Shown: in pieces, positions 9,398 to 19,673 of the stretch
Layout: each line of letters starts with the position of its first letter
Position numbering within the stretch: the stretch's first letter is position 1
DNA from: Corynebacterium aquilae DSM 44791
GTDB lineage: Bacteria; Actinomycetota; Actinomycetes; Mycobacteriales; Mycobacteriaceae
Direction of reading: 5' to 3'
DNA: 64,000 nt
NCBI RefSeq assembly: GCF_001941445.1
Contig: NZ_CP009245.1
Span: 1,945,992-2,009,991, forward strand
Made by a program: the position numbers and the translations under genes
The notes under the pieces: generated by a model
Told to the model about the DNA's origin: nothing
Seen by the model: the letters and a program-made list of their open reading frames with translations, nothing else
Database searches by the model: none

Positions 9398-10831
9398 TTA
9401 GCTGGTGGCCGTCAAAGCGCGGGCGGCATGCGCGAACATGTCTCCGCGCTGGCTCATCCCGGTGTACATGTCCAGTGAGGCTGCCGCCGGCGCAAGCACC
9501 ACCGCAGCACCCGGCTGCGCATAACGCAACGCCGCCTGCATCGCCTCATCCATCGCCTGCGCCGGGTCGGTGGTAGCAACCACCGTATACGGCACATCCG
9601 GGGCGTACTCATCAAGTGCAGCGGCAATCAGCGGCGCGTCGACACCGATGATCGATACTCCCAACAAGCGGTGGGCATGATCGCGCACCAACCCGGCAAC
9701 CTCAGCACCTTTGAGTTGGCCTCCGGCCACCCACACGAGCTTGTCGTGGCCTGCCAACGCCTGGTCGGCGGCGTGCGGGTTGGTGGCCTTGGAGTTGTCG
9801 ATAAACACAATGGGAGGCAGGTTTTCCTCAACCACCACGCTGTGCACGATTTGGCCCCGGTGCTGGGACACTTCGAAGCTTTCCAAGGCGGAAACGATAT
9901 CGGCCGGCGGAATCGACTGAGACAACGCCACCGCGGCCGCCGCTAGCGCATCGCTGACACCTGCGGGACCGGGCGGGGAAATGCCTGCCGCAGAACACAA
10001 CGCACCATGGCCAAAGGCATTGTCGTAGAGCATTCCATCAACCACACCCAACTGGCCTTCAGCAGGCGCACCTAAGGTGAAACCCACCACGGTGGTGTTG
10101 GGATCGTTGAGTCGCTCCAGCTGAGCCACCGCGGCGGGGCAATCCAGCCCCACGACCGCCACGTCACCGGTTAACGCCTTAGCTTTCGCCGCCGCATAGC
10201 CCGGCATGCCGCCGTGCCAATCGAGGTGATCCTCAGCGATGTTGAGCAAGACTCCGGCAGCGGGGTGCAAAGTATCCGACCAGTGCAGCTGGAAGGAGGA
10301 CATCTCCGCGACCAGGATGTCGATCCGCTCCGCCGCGGTCAAAGCATCACCAATGGCAACCCCAATGTTGCCGACCGCTTGGGCTTTGGCTTGCCCGGTA
10401 TCCATCATGGCGGCCAACATGGCTGTAGTGGTGGTTTTGCCATTGGTTCCGGTGACCACCAGCCAGGTGCGGGGAGCGCCGAAGCACCCAGCCTGATCCA
10501 ACTGCCACGCCAACTCCACATCGCCCATGACGGTGTGTCCCGCCTGCTGAGCTTTTTGCAGCAGCGGGCTAGCCGGGCTCCAGCCCGGAGAAGTCACCAC
10601 GGCGCTAAACGAGTCCATGCGCTCGGCGGCGGTGGCGGTGTCAATACCGCGCGCCCCGGTCGCTTCAGTGACCCGCAAAAGCGCGGTCTCATTGTCGTCG
10701 GCGACAACGACATCCACTCCTAAGGTGGTGAGCATGTGTGCGCACCCGGCACCGGACACGCCCGCACCGCACACCAACACGGTGCCCTGAAGATTACTGG
10801 GCACTTGCTGGGAAAATTTTTCGTTCGACAC
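9398..10831 (-). CDS. murD: UDP-N-acetylmuramoyl-L-alanine-D-glutamate ligase (MurD)
   Basis: A 477-residue Mur ligase that adds D-Glu to UDP-MurNAc-L-Ala. Seen are the N-terminal VLVCGAGVSGAGCAH, the ATP loop VTGTNGKTTTTAM, the domain 2 motif LNIAEDHLDWH, and the C-terminal IDNSKATNPHAA and WVAGGQLKG. The GTG at 10831 puts the N terminus close to that of relatives. A GTG at 10855 would add eight residues and has no better ribosome site. About 200 bases separate it from mraY, with a terminator in between. Confidence 0.95.
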   Translation of the reverse strand: MSNEKFSQQVPSNLQGTVLVCGAGVSGAGCAHMLTTLGVDVVVADDNETALLRVTEATGARGIDTATAAERMDSFSAVVTSPGWSPASPLLQKAQQAGHTVMGDVELAWQLDQAGCFGAPRTWLVVTGTNGKTTTTAMLAAMMDTGQAKAQAVGNIGVAIGDALTAAERIDILVAEMSSFQLHWSDTLHPAAGVLLNIAEDHLDWHGGMPGYAAAKAKALTGDVAVVGLDCPAAVAQLERLNDPNTTVVGFTLGAPAEGQLGVVDGMLYDNAFGHGALCSAAGISPPGPAGVSDALAAAAVALSQSIPPADIVSALESFEVSQHRGQIVHSVVVEENLPPIVFIDNSKATNPHAADQALAGHDKLVWVAGGQLKGAEVAGLVRDHAHRLLGVSIIGVDAPLIAAALDEYAPDVPYTVVATTDPAQAMDEAMQAALRYAQPGAAVVLAPAAASLDMYTGMSQRGDMFAHAARALTATS

Positions 10832-10972
10832 GATACGGAAAACACAACCTTTCACCGACGCATAGGTGGTCTATACCGTGCCGATACTACTGCCCCACCC
10901 ACCACAATCGTCCCGCTGACACAGGTAGCACCGCGCATTTTTCATCCCACCCCAAGGCTTTCGCAACAAAAA

Positions 10973-11008
10973 CAGGTGCCCTCCCCCACCTTGAGGGAAG
11001 AACACCTG
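10973..11008 (-). terminator. Terminator after mraY
   Basis: On the minus strand CAGGTG pairs with CACCTG and inner CCCTC pairs with GAGGG, with a mismatched bulge; TTTTTG follows directly. It begins 23 bases past the mraY stop. Confidence 0.75.
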
Positions 11009-11031
11009 CCACAAAACTCACTACACGCGGG

Positions 11032-12132
11032 CTACACGCTGACTGCTGTCAACCATTCCGAGTAGAACAACGCGATACCCACCAAGCACGCCATCGCGGT
11101 AATCAGCCAGAAACGGATAACCACAGTGGTTTCCGCCCAGCCACCATTTTCGAAGTGGTGGTGGAAGGGAGCCATTCGGAAAAAGCGCGTACCGCGGGTC
11201 TTGAAGACAGCCACCTGGATGACCACGCTGGCGGCCTCCATCACGAACAGGGAACCGATGATGATCATCAGCAGTTCGGTGCGGCTGGCCACCGAAATAC
11301 CGGCGACCAGACCACCGAGTGCCAAAGAGCCGGTGTCGCCCATGAAGATCTTTGCCGGGGCGGCGTTCCACCACAAAAAGCCCAAGCATGCGCCCATGCC
11401 AGCAGCGGTCAAAATTGCCAGATCCAAGGGGTCTCGCACCTGGTAGCAGCCCGGCTCGGCATGCACCGCACAAGAGTTACGGAACTGCCAGAACGTGATC
11501 AACGCATAGGCGCCCATCACCATGGCCGTCGAACCGGCCGCCAGGCCATCCAAACCATCAGTCAGGTTGACCGCATTCGACCAAGCACTGATGACAATAG
11601 TGATGAACACCAGGAACATCACCAAGCCCAAGACCGTCACCGAAACCTTGATGGGGAAAGTGTCAATGTCGCGGATAAACGACAGCTTCCCGGAGCCGGG
11701 GGTCAGCCCCTGGGCGTTGGGCAGCTGCAGCACGCCCCAACCGAAAGCCAAAGACACGCCAAGCTGACCGATGAGTTTGGCCTTCTTGTTCAGACCAAGG
11801 TTTCGTCCCTTTGCGAGCTTGATGTAGTCATCGGCAAAGCCCAGAAGACCTAAGCAGACAGTCAAGCCCAAGACCATCAATCCGGAGGCGGTAAACCCGC
11901 CGGTGCCCCGGGCTAGGGAAATCAGGTTGGTCACCACATAGGCGACAACGATGCCAGTCAAGATGGCAATGCCACCCATGGTGGGGGTGCCACGCTTACG
12001 CAGGTGGGATTTCGGTCCTTCCTCGCGGATCTCTTGGCCCAAACCTTCGGCGCTGAAAAAGCGGATCAAAGCTGGGGTGAAGAAGATCGACACCAGGAAA
12101 CTTAATGCCCCACTGATAATGATCTGTTGCAC
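11032..12132 (-). CDS. mraY: Phospho-MurNAc-pentapeptide transferase (MraY)
   Basis: A 366-residue polytopic membrane enzyme that transfers phospho-MurNAc-pentapeptide to undecaprenyl phosphate, forming lipid I. Visible motifs are [10 protein letters not shown] near the N terminus, the Asp-rich [18 protein letters not shown], and [12 protein letters not shown] with the catalytic Asp residues. MAPFHHHFE closes the active site. About ten hydrophobic segments are present, and the length is normal. The GTG start has AAGGA about 11 bases upstream. Confidence 0.97.
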   Translation of the reverse strand: MQQIIISGALSFLVSIFFTPALIRFFSAEGLGQEIREEGPKSHLRKRGTPTMGGIAILTGIVVAYVVTNLISLARGTGGFTASGLMVLGLTVCLGLLGFADDYIKLAKGRNLGLNKKAKLIGQLGVSLAFGWGVLQLPNAQGLTPGSGKLSFIRDIDTFPIKVSVTVLGLVMFLVFITIVISAWSNAVNLTDGLDGLAAGSTAMVMGAYALITFWQFRNSCAVHAEPGCYQVRDPLDLAILTAAGMGACLGFLWWNAAPAKIFMGDTGSLALGGLVAGISVASRTELLMIIIGSLFVMEAASVVIQVAVFKTRGTRFFRMAPFHHHFENGGWAETTVVIRFWLITAMACLVGIALFYSEWLTAVSV

Positions 12133-12228
12133 GTGTAGTCGGTCCTTTGGGTGGTTGAGCTAAGTGGCGTGTGGTTGTTTTCGTTCACTCTGAACTGCCG
12201 TGCGGTGCGCGACAGCAAAATGAGTAGT

Positions 12229-13725
12229 TTAGGCCGGGTTCCCGACGAGTCCGTGTGCGACTCGCCACAGTCCTTCGGCGTAGGAGGCCTTCACCAAGAC
12301 CACTGGGGAGGGTACACCGTCGGCAATCACCGTGGCGAGTTCGTTTTCGACGAGATTGATGGCGGCATCCACACTGTCGGCGGTCATGGTGTGAACTCCG
12401 ATCTCGGCGGCGCGGTTCGCCAAAGCCCCAGTGTGCACCCCAGTTCCCACCGCGACCAGCGTGCTAATACCACGCTCGTGCAGCACCTCCGCCAGGGCGA
12501 CGTGCTCCTCGGTGGAGGCCTCGCCGAGCTCGCCCATTTGGCCCAACACGGCGATGGTGTGTGCCCCACCACGTGCCGCGCTAATTCGAGCCAGCGCATC
12601 AATGCCGGCGCGCATGGAGTCGGGGTTAGCATTGTAGGAGTCGTTGATCACGGTGAGCCCATCCGGGCGGGACTGGATGTCCATGCGGTTGGCACTTGCG
12701 GCGGTGTGGTGTGCCATCGCCTCCACCGCCTTTTCCAGGGCGATCCCGGATTCCACGGCGGCGGCGATCGCGGCCAAGGCATTGGCAACCTGATGTTCAC
12801 CGGAGACGTGCAAGGTCAGCGGGATGCGGTGCTGTGCATGGCACACCACGAAGCTGGGGCGCGCCAGTTCGTCCAAGGTGATCTCGTCAGCGAAGTATTC
12901 GGCTGCCGGGTCTTGGGTGCTAAATCGCACCACTTTAGCTTGCGTGCGCTCAGCCATCGCGGAGACAAAAGCATCGTCGGCGTTGAGTACCGCCACCCCG
13001 CCGTCGGCTGCTGCGGGCAGTGCTTCGACGAGTTCGCCCTTTGCTTGGGCGATGACTTCGCGACCGCCGAATTCCCCCAGGTGTGCCGTGCCGACGTTGA
13101 GCACCACGCCGATGCGTGGGGGCGCAACCTGCGCGAGGTGGGCGACGTGCCCCAGCCCGCGGGCGGACATTTCAGCAACCAGGTACTTGGTTGTCCGGTC
13201 GCACTTCAACACCGTGTACGGGTGGCCGATTTCGTTGTTGAAGCTTCCCGGCGGCGCCACGGTGGGGCCGGCCGCGGAAAACACGGTAGCCATCATGTCC
13301 TTGGTGGAGGTCTTACCCGCAGAACCGGTGACCCCAATGATGGTCATGCCGCGGTGCACCAGATCGTCGGCGACGTGGCGGGCTAGTGCGGACATGGCGG
13401 CCAGCACTGTCGCTGCAGCACCGGTCGGATCGTTGGCGAAGGCTTCCGCGTTGTCTTCGGGCTGCTCTTGGGCGGGCGCGATGACCGCTGGGGCGTCCAC
13501 GGGACGGGCAGCCAACGCGGCCACCGCACCATGGTTTTTTACCGCGTCGCGGGCGAAATCGTGACCGTCGACCCGTAGTCCCGGCAAGGCCACAAACAAC
13601 CCGCCGGGTTGCAGTTTGCGGGAGTCGAATTCCACCCCGGCGGTGACCTGGATGCTGGGATCGTCGACAAGATCGCAGGTTCCACCGGTGATGGTTGCAA
13701 TCTCGTCCAGAGTTAAAGGAATCAT
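12229..13725 (-). CDS. murF: UDP-MurNAc-tripeptide-D-alanyl-D-alanine ligase (MurF)
   Basis: A 498-residue Mur ligase that adds D-Ala-D-Ala to the tripeptide precursor. It shows the N-terminal MIPLTLDEIATITGG, the ATP loop GVTGSAGKTSTKDM, NEIGHPYTVL, VLNVGTAHLGEFG, and VINDSYNANPDSM in the C-terminal domain. The ATG at 13725 has GAGG eight bases upstream. MurE lies 350 bases upstream rather than abutting, which is wide for this pair. Confidence 0.96.
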   Translation of the reverse strand: MIPLTLDEIATITGGTCDLVDDPSIQVTAGVEFDSRKLQPGGLFVALPGLRVDGHDFARDAVKNHGAVAALAARPVDAPAVIAPAQEQPEDNAEAFANDPTGAAATVLAAMSALARHVADDLVHRGMTIIGVTGSAGKTSTKDMMATVFSAAGPTVAPPGSFNNEIGHPYTVLKCDRTTKYLVAEMSARGLGHVAHLAQVAPPRIGVVLNVGTAHLGEFGGREVIAQAKGELVEALPAAADGGVAVLNADDAFVSAMAERTQAKVVRFSTQDPAAEYFADEITLDELARPSFVVCHAQHRIPLTLHVSGEHQVANALAAIAAAVESGIALEKAVEAMAHHTAASANRMDIQSRPDGLTVINDSYNANPDSMRAGIDALARISAARGGAHTIAVLGQMGELGEASTEEHVALAEVLHERGISTLVAVGTGVHTGALANRAAEIGVHTMTADSVDAAINLVENELATVIADGVPSPVVLVKASYAEGLWRVAHGLVGNPA

Positions 13726-14075
13726 TGGTCTCGCCTCATGGTTAAGCTGGTGCGCCCCACACATGCCTAGCGTCCCGCTAACGGGGGCGTAGGACAATGT
13801 GCAGGCTGGTGTGGGCGGTGGCGCCACTAGTTAGTGAAAAATCTACCGGCAGCAGCCGGCATAGGCTCAAAGGCGCAGTGCAACGCCCCGGAAAACTTCG
13901 GCGGGCGTACACCCACGCGACCTTTCCTTAAAGAAATCTTAGAATACTGGACGCATGGGGAACAGCGCCGCCGGCCCGGACGGGTTATTTTTTGTTAAAA
14001 CCTCAGCGCCGGTGCCCCTTCGCGTCTTGTGCCCGGGCAAGCCACACCGGGGAGACAGTGAGCTGTGGGTGGTTT
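13726..14075. other. Gap between murE and murF
   Basis: About 350 bases. On the minus strand AAGGAAAGG precedes a GTG that would open a 29-codon frame (13916 to 13827) ending about 100 bases before murF. I see nothing that identifies it. The AT-rich stretch around 13925-13950 could hold a promoter for murF. Confidence 0.3.
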
Positions 14076-15593
14076 TTATAGTCGGCCACGCTGAGCGCGC
14101 TGCATCAGGGAGCGTCGCAGCTCTACCCGATCGTCGAAGGGGTGGGTTACCCCATTAATCAACTGGCCGGTTTCGTGTCCTTTTCCGGCGACCACGATGG
14201 CGTCACCTGGTTGGGCCCAGTTGACGACCGCGTCGATGGCGCGGGCACGGTCCCCAATGACGACGACGTCGACTTCCCGGTCGAGTTCGCGGCGGGCGGC
14301 GTGGGCGCCTTCTTCCACCGCATCACGAATCAGCTCGGGGTCTTCGCTACGCGGGTTGTCATCGGTGATCACCACGAAATCGGCGCCTTTGACTGCCTCG
14401 GCACCCATGATGGGGCGTTTGCCAGCGTCACGATCGCCGCCGGCGCCGACGACGATGCCGATCCGGCCCGGTACTTGGCCGCGCAGAGTTTCCAATACAG
14501 CTGCGATTGCAGCGGGCTTGTGGGCGTAGTCCACCACGGCGATGAACCGCTGGCCGACGTCGACGCGTTCCATCCGGCCGGGTACCGCCAGCTCGCGCAG
14601 TGCGTTCGCACACGAGTGCAGGTCTTCGCCCACCTCGGCCAGCATGCCCAGGGCGAGCGCCGCGTTGGCGACGTTGAAGCGGCCGGGCAACGGCAGGGTG
14701 ACCACGGTTTGTTTGCCGGTTTTTTCGTCCACGAAGGTGAAACTGTGCCCGCCACCCTCGGTGGGGATGGCATCGCGAACGACGAAGCGTGCGGGAGCAT
14801 CGATGCCCGCGTTGACGTCTACGGCGTCGGCGAAGTCGGCGTGTTCTTCGGCCAGTCGGGCACCCCACTGGTCGGCGAGGACCACCACGGCTCGGCAGTC
14901 GTCGTTGAGGTCGGTAAACCATTGGGCTTTCGCCTCGTAGTACTCCTGCATGCTGTGGTGGAAGTCGAGGTGGTCTTGGGAGAGGTTGCTAAAACCTTTG
15001 ACCGCGAAGCGGGTGCCCGCGACTCGACCGAGGGTAATAGCGTGGGAGGACACTTCCATGACTACGTGGGTGACCCCCTTGTCGACCATGGTGGCAAACA
15101 GCTGCTGCAGGGTCGGGGCCTCCGGGGTGGTCAGGGAGGTCGGGATTGGTTCGCCGTTGATGCGGGTGCCGGTGGTGCCGATCAAGCCCACGGAGTGTCC
15201 GGCTTTCATCAGCGCTGCCTCCACCAGGTAGCTGGTGGTGGTTTTGCCACTGGTTCCGGTCATGCCGATGATGGTCAGTTTGTGGCTGGGGTTGCCGTAG
15301 AGTTCGGAGCTGGTCGGCCCCAGGACGCGGCGAACGTTGTCGACCACCACCAGGGGGCGGGTATCGCCGGCGGCTTGCAGGATTGCGGCGCCGTCGGCGT
15401 CGGTGATAATGACCCCGGCAGCGCTGTCGGCGGCATATTCAGCGCCGTGGGCGCGGGTGCCGGGGACGGCCGCAAATACGTCTTGCTGGCCGCATGCCTG
15501 GGCGTTGATGCTGATTCCGGCGACGGTTAGCTCGGCGGGGTGAACAATACGGCCACCGGCAACTTCAGCGAGATGCTCCAAGGTAATCGACAC
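14076..15593 (-). CDS. murE: UDP-MurNAc-L-Ala-D-Glu:meso-DAP ligase (MurE)
   Basis: A 505-residue Mur ligase adding the third stem-peptide residue. The ATP loop GMTGTSGKTTTSY is followed by TTPEAPTLQQ and SNLSQDHLDFH. Near the C terminus ITDDNPRSEDP contains DNPR (about 412-415), the signature for meso-diaminopimelate rather than lysine, which fits corynebacterial walls. The GTG start has GGGAG four bases upstream. ftsI lies 286 bases upstream, with a strong hairpin in between. Confidence 0.97.
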   Translation of the reverse strand: MSITLEHLAEVAGGRIVHPAELTVAGISINAQACGQQDVFAAVPGTRAHGAEYAADSAAGVIITDADGAAILQAAGDTRPLVVVDNVRRVLGPTSSELYGNPSHKLTIIGMTGTSGKTTTSYLVEAALMKAGHSVGLIGTTGTRINGEPIPTSLTTPEAPTLQQLFATMVDKGVTHVVMEVSSHAITLGRVAGTRFAVKGFSNLSQDHLDFHHSMQEYYEAKAQWFTDLNDDCRAVVVLADQWGARLAEEHADFADAVDVNAGIDAPARFVVRDAIPTEGGGHSFTFVDEKTGKQTVVTLPLPGRFNVANAALALGMLAEVGEDLHSCANALRELAVPGRMERVDVGQRFIAVVDYAHKPAAIAAVLETLRGQVPGRIGIVVGAGGDRDAGKRPIMGAEAVKGADFVVITDDNPRSEDPELIRDAVEEGAHAARRELDREVDVVVIGDRARAIDAVVNWAQPGDAIVVAGKGHETGQLINGVTHPFDDRVELRRSLMQRAQRGRL

Positions 15594-15834
15594 GCTGCTC
15601 CCTCTCTTCGTTCCTCTCAGTGCGCACCGTCGCCCTTAGGTGTTTTCAACCACTGGGTGAGCGGCCCGGTGGGTCTGGTGCGCGCCAGCCATGCCATATG
15701 CATGGCTGTGTTCTAGTCGTCTAAGCCTAGCCGAAAAGATGAATGTGCCGAAGATGATCAGGCAGTGTTGCCGGTGCACTGCGGTAGTGTTCGCACTCCC
15801 GGCGGGCAGTGGGCCTTGGGGGTTTGAAAAGCTT

Positions 15835-15873
15835 CACCCCACCGCATCGGCGGGTTGCCGATGCGGTGGGGTG
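15835..15873 (-). terminator. Intrinsic terminator after ftsI
   Basis: A perfect 17-bp stem, CACCCCACCGCATCGGC / GCCGATGCGGTGGGGTG, with a 5-base loop starts six bases past the ftsI stop. On the minus strand it is followed by AAGCTTTTC. Confidence 0.88.
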
Positions 15874-15879
15874 GGGTTG

Positions 15880-17922
15880 TCAGTTGGGGGCTTGCAGAAT
15901 CAGTTGGCCCGGGGGCGGCGGCGACAGGGGCACGTTGTCTCGGTCGAGTAGCCAGGAGGCAATGTCGTGGAACAGCGGCGCGGCGGATTGTCCGCCTTCA
16001 CCGTGGACGCCGCGCTGGGGGTTATCGAGCATGAGCGCGATGACGAAGCGGGGGTCGTCTGCGGGGGCGATGCCGGCGAAGGTGATCCAGTAGTTGGAGT
16101 TGGAGTAGCACTTGCAGTTGGGGTCGATCTGCTGTGCGGTGCCGGTTTTACCGGCGATTTGATAGCCCTCGACGCCGGCACCCGCGCCGGTGCCTTGTTG
16201 CACTCCGGTGGGGTCGCGTTGGATGACTGCCTGGAACATGCTGCGGAGGGTGGCGGCGGTTTCTGGGGAAATCACCCGGTGGCTGGGGGCGGGGTCTGGG
16301 GTGGTGACGGTGCCGTCGGGTCCGATGACGTCTTTAATGATGCGCGGTTCGACGCGCACGCCGTCGTTGGCGACGGTTTGGTAGATACCGGCCATTTGGA
16401 GCAGGTTCAGGGAGAAGCCTTGGCCGATGGGGAGGTTGGCGAAGGTTCCGCCGGACCATTGGTCTTTCGGGGGCAGGAATCCGGGGTTTTCTCCGGGGAG
16501 TTCGATACCGGTGGGGGTGCCGACGCCGAATTTTTTCAGCAGGCTGGCGAAGCGGTCTTCGCCGACGCGCTGGGCCAGCATCAGGGTGCCGACGTTGGAG
16601 GATTTTCCGAACACGCCGGTGGTGGTGTACGGAACCACGCCGTGTTCCCAGGCGTCTTTGACGGTGGCGGATCCCATGGTGATCTGGCCCGGTACTTGGA
16701 GCACTTCGTCGGGGGTTGTTTTGCCGTCTTCGATGGCGCCTGCCGCGGTGACGATTTTGGCGACACTGCCGGGTTCAAAGGCGGCGTAGAGGGATTCGTT
16801 GGTGAAGTCTTTGCCCTCTTCAAGCTGTTTGGCGACGTCACCGTTGGGGTTGACGGTGCCGGAATTAGCCATGGCGAGGACGGTGCCGTTTTTGGCGTCG
16901 AGGACGACGGCGGAGGCGGTTTTTGCTCCGGAGTTCGCGACGGCTTGTTCGAGCTGTTGCTGGACGTAGGCCTGGAGGTCGATGTCGAGGGTCAGTTCGA
17001 TGGAGGAGCCGTTGGTGACCGGCAGGGTTTCTTCGAGGGAGCCTGGGATGACTTGGCCGCGTACGGAGACTTCTTGTTTGCGCATGCCGGCGTGGCCGGA
17101 CAGGGTGGAGTCGGCGCTGGCTTCGAGTCCGAATTGGCCGACGCCGCTCATTTCTGTGCGACCGATGATGTTTTCGCCGATGGCCCCGTTGGGGTATTGG
17201 CGGATGTCTTGGCGGTCGGCGGCGACTTCGGGAACATCGCGGGCGACGAGGGTGGCGATGTCGGGGTCGACGTTGCGGATGAGGACTTCGTACTGGCTGT
17301 CTTTGTGCAGGGTGTCCAGGATGTCGTCGACTTTGACTTTTTCGGCCATGGCGGCGCCGCCGTATTGGGCGACGGCGTCGTGGATTTTGTTGGCCAGCGT
17401 GGTCAGTTGTTTGTCGACGGTGTTGGCCGGGTTGTAGCGGGCGGGCTCTTGGGCATCGAGTCGCACTCGGTTGGGGCTGATCGTCAGGGAGCGGGCGGGC
17501 AGCGTGAACGCGAGGTTCGCCCCGTTGCGGTCGAGGATGGCGCCGCGCCGTGGGGGTTCATTGTAGATGCGGGTGCGCTGGTCGAGGGCGTTGGCTTTGA
17601 GTTCGTTGCCGTGGAAGGCGTGAAGCCAACCGATGCGGATGACGATGAGCACCACGAGGGTGAGCACCACGAGTTGCAGGATGCGGGAGCGGGAGGAAAA
17701 GGTGGTGCTGGCGTTGCGATGTTGTTGGGTCGCCGGATCGTAGGTGAGCTGTTGCCGTACCTTGCTCAGCAGGCTGGGCGCACCTTCGGCCCGGTTGTGG
17801 GGTGCGCTGGAAACACCACGACCCCCCTGACCGGCGCCTGTGGTGCGGCGCTGTTGGGGGGTTTGGTTGGGTGCGGGGCGTGGGGTTCGTCGCCGCGGGT
17901 TACGCTCGTCGCGTGGGCTCAC
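15880..17922 (-). CDS. ftsI: FtsI/PBP3, septal transpeptidase (class B PBP)
   Basis: A 680-residue penicillin-binding protein that cross-links septal peptidoglycan as partner of FtsW. It has a basic, Pro/Gln-rich cytoplasmic N terminus (1-78), one membrane helix (about 81-101), a PBP dimer domain, and a transpeptidase domain. The active-site motifs are SVAK (386-389), SSN (441-443) and KTG (592-594). The length is slightly above the family norm because of the N-terminal extension. Its GTG start overlaps the ftsL stop codon (GTGA), so translation is probably coupled. AAGGGA lies seven bases upstream. Confidence 0.96.
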   Translation of the reverse strand: MSPRDERNPRRRTPRPAPNQTPQQRRTTGAGQGGRGVSSAPHNRAEGAPSLLSKVRQQLTYDPATQQHRNASTTFSSRSRILQLVVLTLVVLIVIRIGWLHAFHGNELKANALDQRTRIYNEPPRRGAILDRNGANLAFTLPARSLTISPNRVRLDAQEPARYNPANTVDKQLTTLANKIHDAVAQYGGAAMAEKVKVDDILDTLHKDSQYEVLIRNVDPDIATLVARDVPEVAADRQDIRQYPNGAIGENIIGRTEMSGVGQFGLEASADSTLSGHAGMRKQEVSVRGQVIPGSLEETLPVTNGSSIELTLDIDLQAYVQQQLEQAVANSGAKTASAVVLDAKNGTVLAMANSGTVNPNGDVAKQLEEGKDFTNESLYAAFEPGSVAKIVTAAGAIEDGKTTPDEVLQVPGQITMGSATVKDAWEHGVVPYTTTGVFGKSSNVGTLMLAQRVGEDRFASLLKKFGVGTPTGIELPGENPGFLPPKDQWSGGTFANLPIGQGFSLNLLQMAGIYQTVANDGVRVEPRIIKDVIGPDGTVTTPDPAPSHRVISPETAATLRSMFQAVIQRDPTGVQQGTGAGAGVEGYQIAGKTGTAQQIDPNCKCYSNSNYWITFAGIAPADDPRFVIALMLDNPQRGVHGEGGQSAAPLFHDIASWLLDRDNVPLSPPPPGQLILQAPN

Positions 17923-18617
17923 TGATTATCCCTTCGCGTGGCCTCGTAGGGTGCGGTTGCTGGCAGTGGCTGCAGGTTGGCTCCTGCCCCGGGGATTGCT
18001 TGGGGTGCGGGGACGACCTGGTCGGCGACTGCGGCAACGTCTGCCGGGTTGGTGGTCGGTGCCAGTGGCTTGATTTTTTCGCCGTTGATGTCGACCAGCG
18101 GGCGGGTCTTGGACGGGTCCGCTTCTCGCAACTGTACGACTTCACCCTTATCGTTTACTGCCAAAACACCGGGTTGATCCGGAACAACCATGCCCATTTC
18201 CACAGCGCGCCGTGCGATTTCGGCGGCACTGCCGGCGTTGCGGACGTTGCGGTTGAGGGTATCGATCTGGTTGTCGAGGAGTTCTTCGTTGGCTTTGAGC
18301 TGGGCTAGTTCGAAGGATTGTTTGGTGGCTTGGCCACTGAAGAACATGGTGATGGCGACGCCCATGATGAGGAGCGCGGTGAGGATCACGGCGAAGCGGA
18401 TGAACGCCGGATCGGATTTCGGCATCGGCACTCGCCGGCCGCGGGTGCGGCTGGGCAGTACGGTGGTGCCGGTGGTGTTGGGCAGCGTAGTGGGGCGACG
18501 CACACCGGGTGTGGCCGGTCGGGTGCGCAGCGCCGCAGGCCCGGTGGTGCGCAAGGGCCGGGTCGTGCTGACGCGTGCGGTGGCCTGCTGGGACTGGTGA
18601 GGTGCTGCCATGGTCAT
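17919..18617 (-). CDS. ftsL: FtsL-like division protein
   Basis: A 232-residue bitopic protein in the ftsL position between rsmH and ftsI. A Thr/Arg/Pro-rich cytoplasmic region (1-70) precedes a membrane helix (about 72-94). A coiled-coil-like segment (about 97-142) follows, rich in Leu and Glu/Gln, and then a Pro/Ala-rich extracytoplasmic tail. FtsL forms a complex with FtsB and FtsQ that activates FtsWI. Sequence conservation in the family is low, so the call rests mainly on position and topology. AAGGGAG precedes the ATG by 11 bases. Another ATG lies two codons in. Confidence 0.82.
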   Translation of the reverse strand: MTMAAPHQSQQATARVSTTRPLRTTGPAALRTRPATPGVRRPTTLPNTTGTTVLPSRTRGRRVPMPKSDPAFIRFAVILTALLIMGVAITMFFSGQATKQSFELAQLKANEELLDNQIDTLNRNVRNAGSAAEIARRAVEMGMVVPDQPGVLAVNDKGEVVQLREADPSKTRPLVDINGEKIKPLAPTTNPADVAAVADQVVPAPQAIPGAGANLQPLPATAPYEATRRDNQ

Positions 18618-18623
18618 CGCGGT

Positions 18624-19673
18624 TTACGCTCCCTTGATGGTGTCGGGGGTGTCTGTCAGTTGTTCGGCTCGTACGCGCCGTGCGGCGCGGACTCTGACCG
18701 GCGCGGAGCGGGGGTTTCTGTCCACTTCTTCCGGGGTGGCTTTTTCTGCACCCCGGGTCAGTAGCTCATAGTCAGGTGCGGTGCCGGGCAGGTCGATGGG
18801 CAGACCCGCCGGGGTGGTGGAGGTGGTGAGGGTTTTGAGTGCCTTTTTGACGATGACGTCTTCGAGGGACTGGTAGCTCATGAACACCATCGTTGCCCCC
18901 ACCGCCATGTGTGCGCTCATGGTGGGGATGAGTTGCGCCAGCGAGTCCAGTTCGCTGTTGACCTCCACGCGTAGCGCCTGGAAGGTGCGCTTGGCGGGGT
19001 GGCCGCCGGTGCGGCGGGTGGCGGCGGGAATGGTGTTGTAGAGCAGTTCGACCAGTCGCGCAGAGGTGGTGAAGGGCTGCTTTTCACGTTCCTTGAGCAC
19101 CGCTGACGCGATTTTTCCGGCGAATCGCTCATCGCCGTATTCCTTGAGGACTCGTGCGAGATCGCCGTGGCTGTAGGTGTTGAGGATGTCGGCGGCGGTG
19201 ACGTTAAGGCGTTTGTCCATCCGCATGTCCAGGGGCGCATCGACCCGGTAGGCGAAACCTCGCTCTTCCTGGTCGAGCTGCATGGAAGAAACCCCCAGGT
19301 CGAAAAGTGCGGCGGCGACCCCGTGTGCGCGAGCGGCGTCGAAGGCCGGCCCCTGCCCTTCAGCTAGGACCTCGGCAACCCCATCGAAGCGGGTGTGCAC
19401 CCCGACGAAGCGTTCGCCAAAGCCAGCCAGCCTTTCACGAGCCCCGCTGAGCGCGATCTCATCCCGGTCGAGCCCGATCACGAAGGCGTCGGGGAAGGTC
19501 CGAAGGAAATGCTCGGTGTGTCCACCAGCACCTAAGGTTCCGTCGATGATGACCGCGTTGCTGCCCAGGGCTTGCACCCCGGGGGCGAGCAGTTCGGTGA
19601 CTCGATCCCGCATCACGGGGACGTGACCATGGTTGGCCTGCAAATCGGCATGAATGTCGTGCTGATCAGCCAT
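18624..19673 (-). CDS. rsmH: 16S rRNA (cytosine(1402)-N(4))-methyltransferase RsmH (MraW)
   Basis: A 349-residue SAM-dependent methyltransferase that modifies C1402 of 16S rRNA near the decoding centre. Motifs are [13 protein letters not shown] at the start, the SAM loop [27 protein letters not shown], and the C-terminal [14 protein letters not shown]. The ATG at 19673 has AAGGGGGG seven bases upstream. It ends six bases before ftsL, so the two are surely cotranscribed. Confidence 0.96.
   Translation of the reverse strand: MADQHDIHADLQANHGHVPVMRDRVTELLAPGVQALGSNAVIIDGTLGAGGHTEHFLRTFPDAFVIGLDRDEIALSGARERLAGFGERFVGVHTRFDGVAEVLAEGQGPAFDAARAHGVAAALFDLGVSSMQLDQEERGFAYRVDAPLDMRMDKRLNVTAADILNTYSHGDLARVLKEYGDERFAGKIASAVLKEREKQPFTTSARLVELLYNTIPAATRRTGGHPAKRTFQALRVEVNSELDSLAQLIPTMSAHMAVGATMVFMSYQSLEDVIVKKALKTLTTSTTPAGLPIDLPGTAPDYELLTRGAEKATPEEVDRNPRSAPVRVRAARRVRAEQLTDTPDTIKGA

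Noticed and set aside
12151-13386. 411-codon plus-strand frame opposite murF
   Set aside because: Antisense to murF, whose Mur ligase motifs are all intact.
13827-13916. 29-codon frame in the murE-murF gap
   Set aside because: It has AAGGAAAGG upstream but is very short and has no recognised leader-peptide feature, such as runs of one amino acid.
15967-17925. 652-codon open frame on the plus strand opposite ftsI
   Set aside because: It is antisense to a clear ftsI gene; its Gly/Val/Asp-heavy product follows from the complement of G/C-biased codons and has no domain or start signal.
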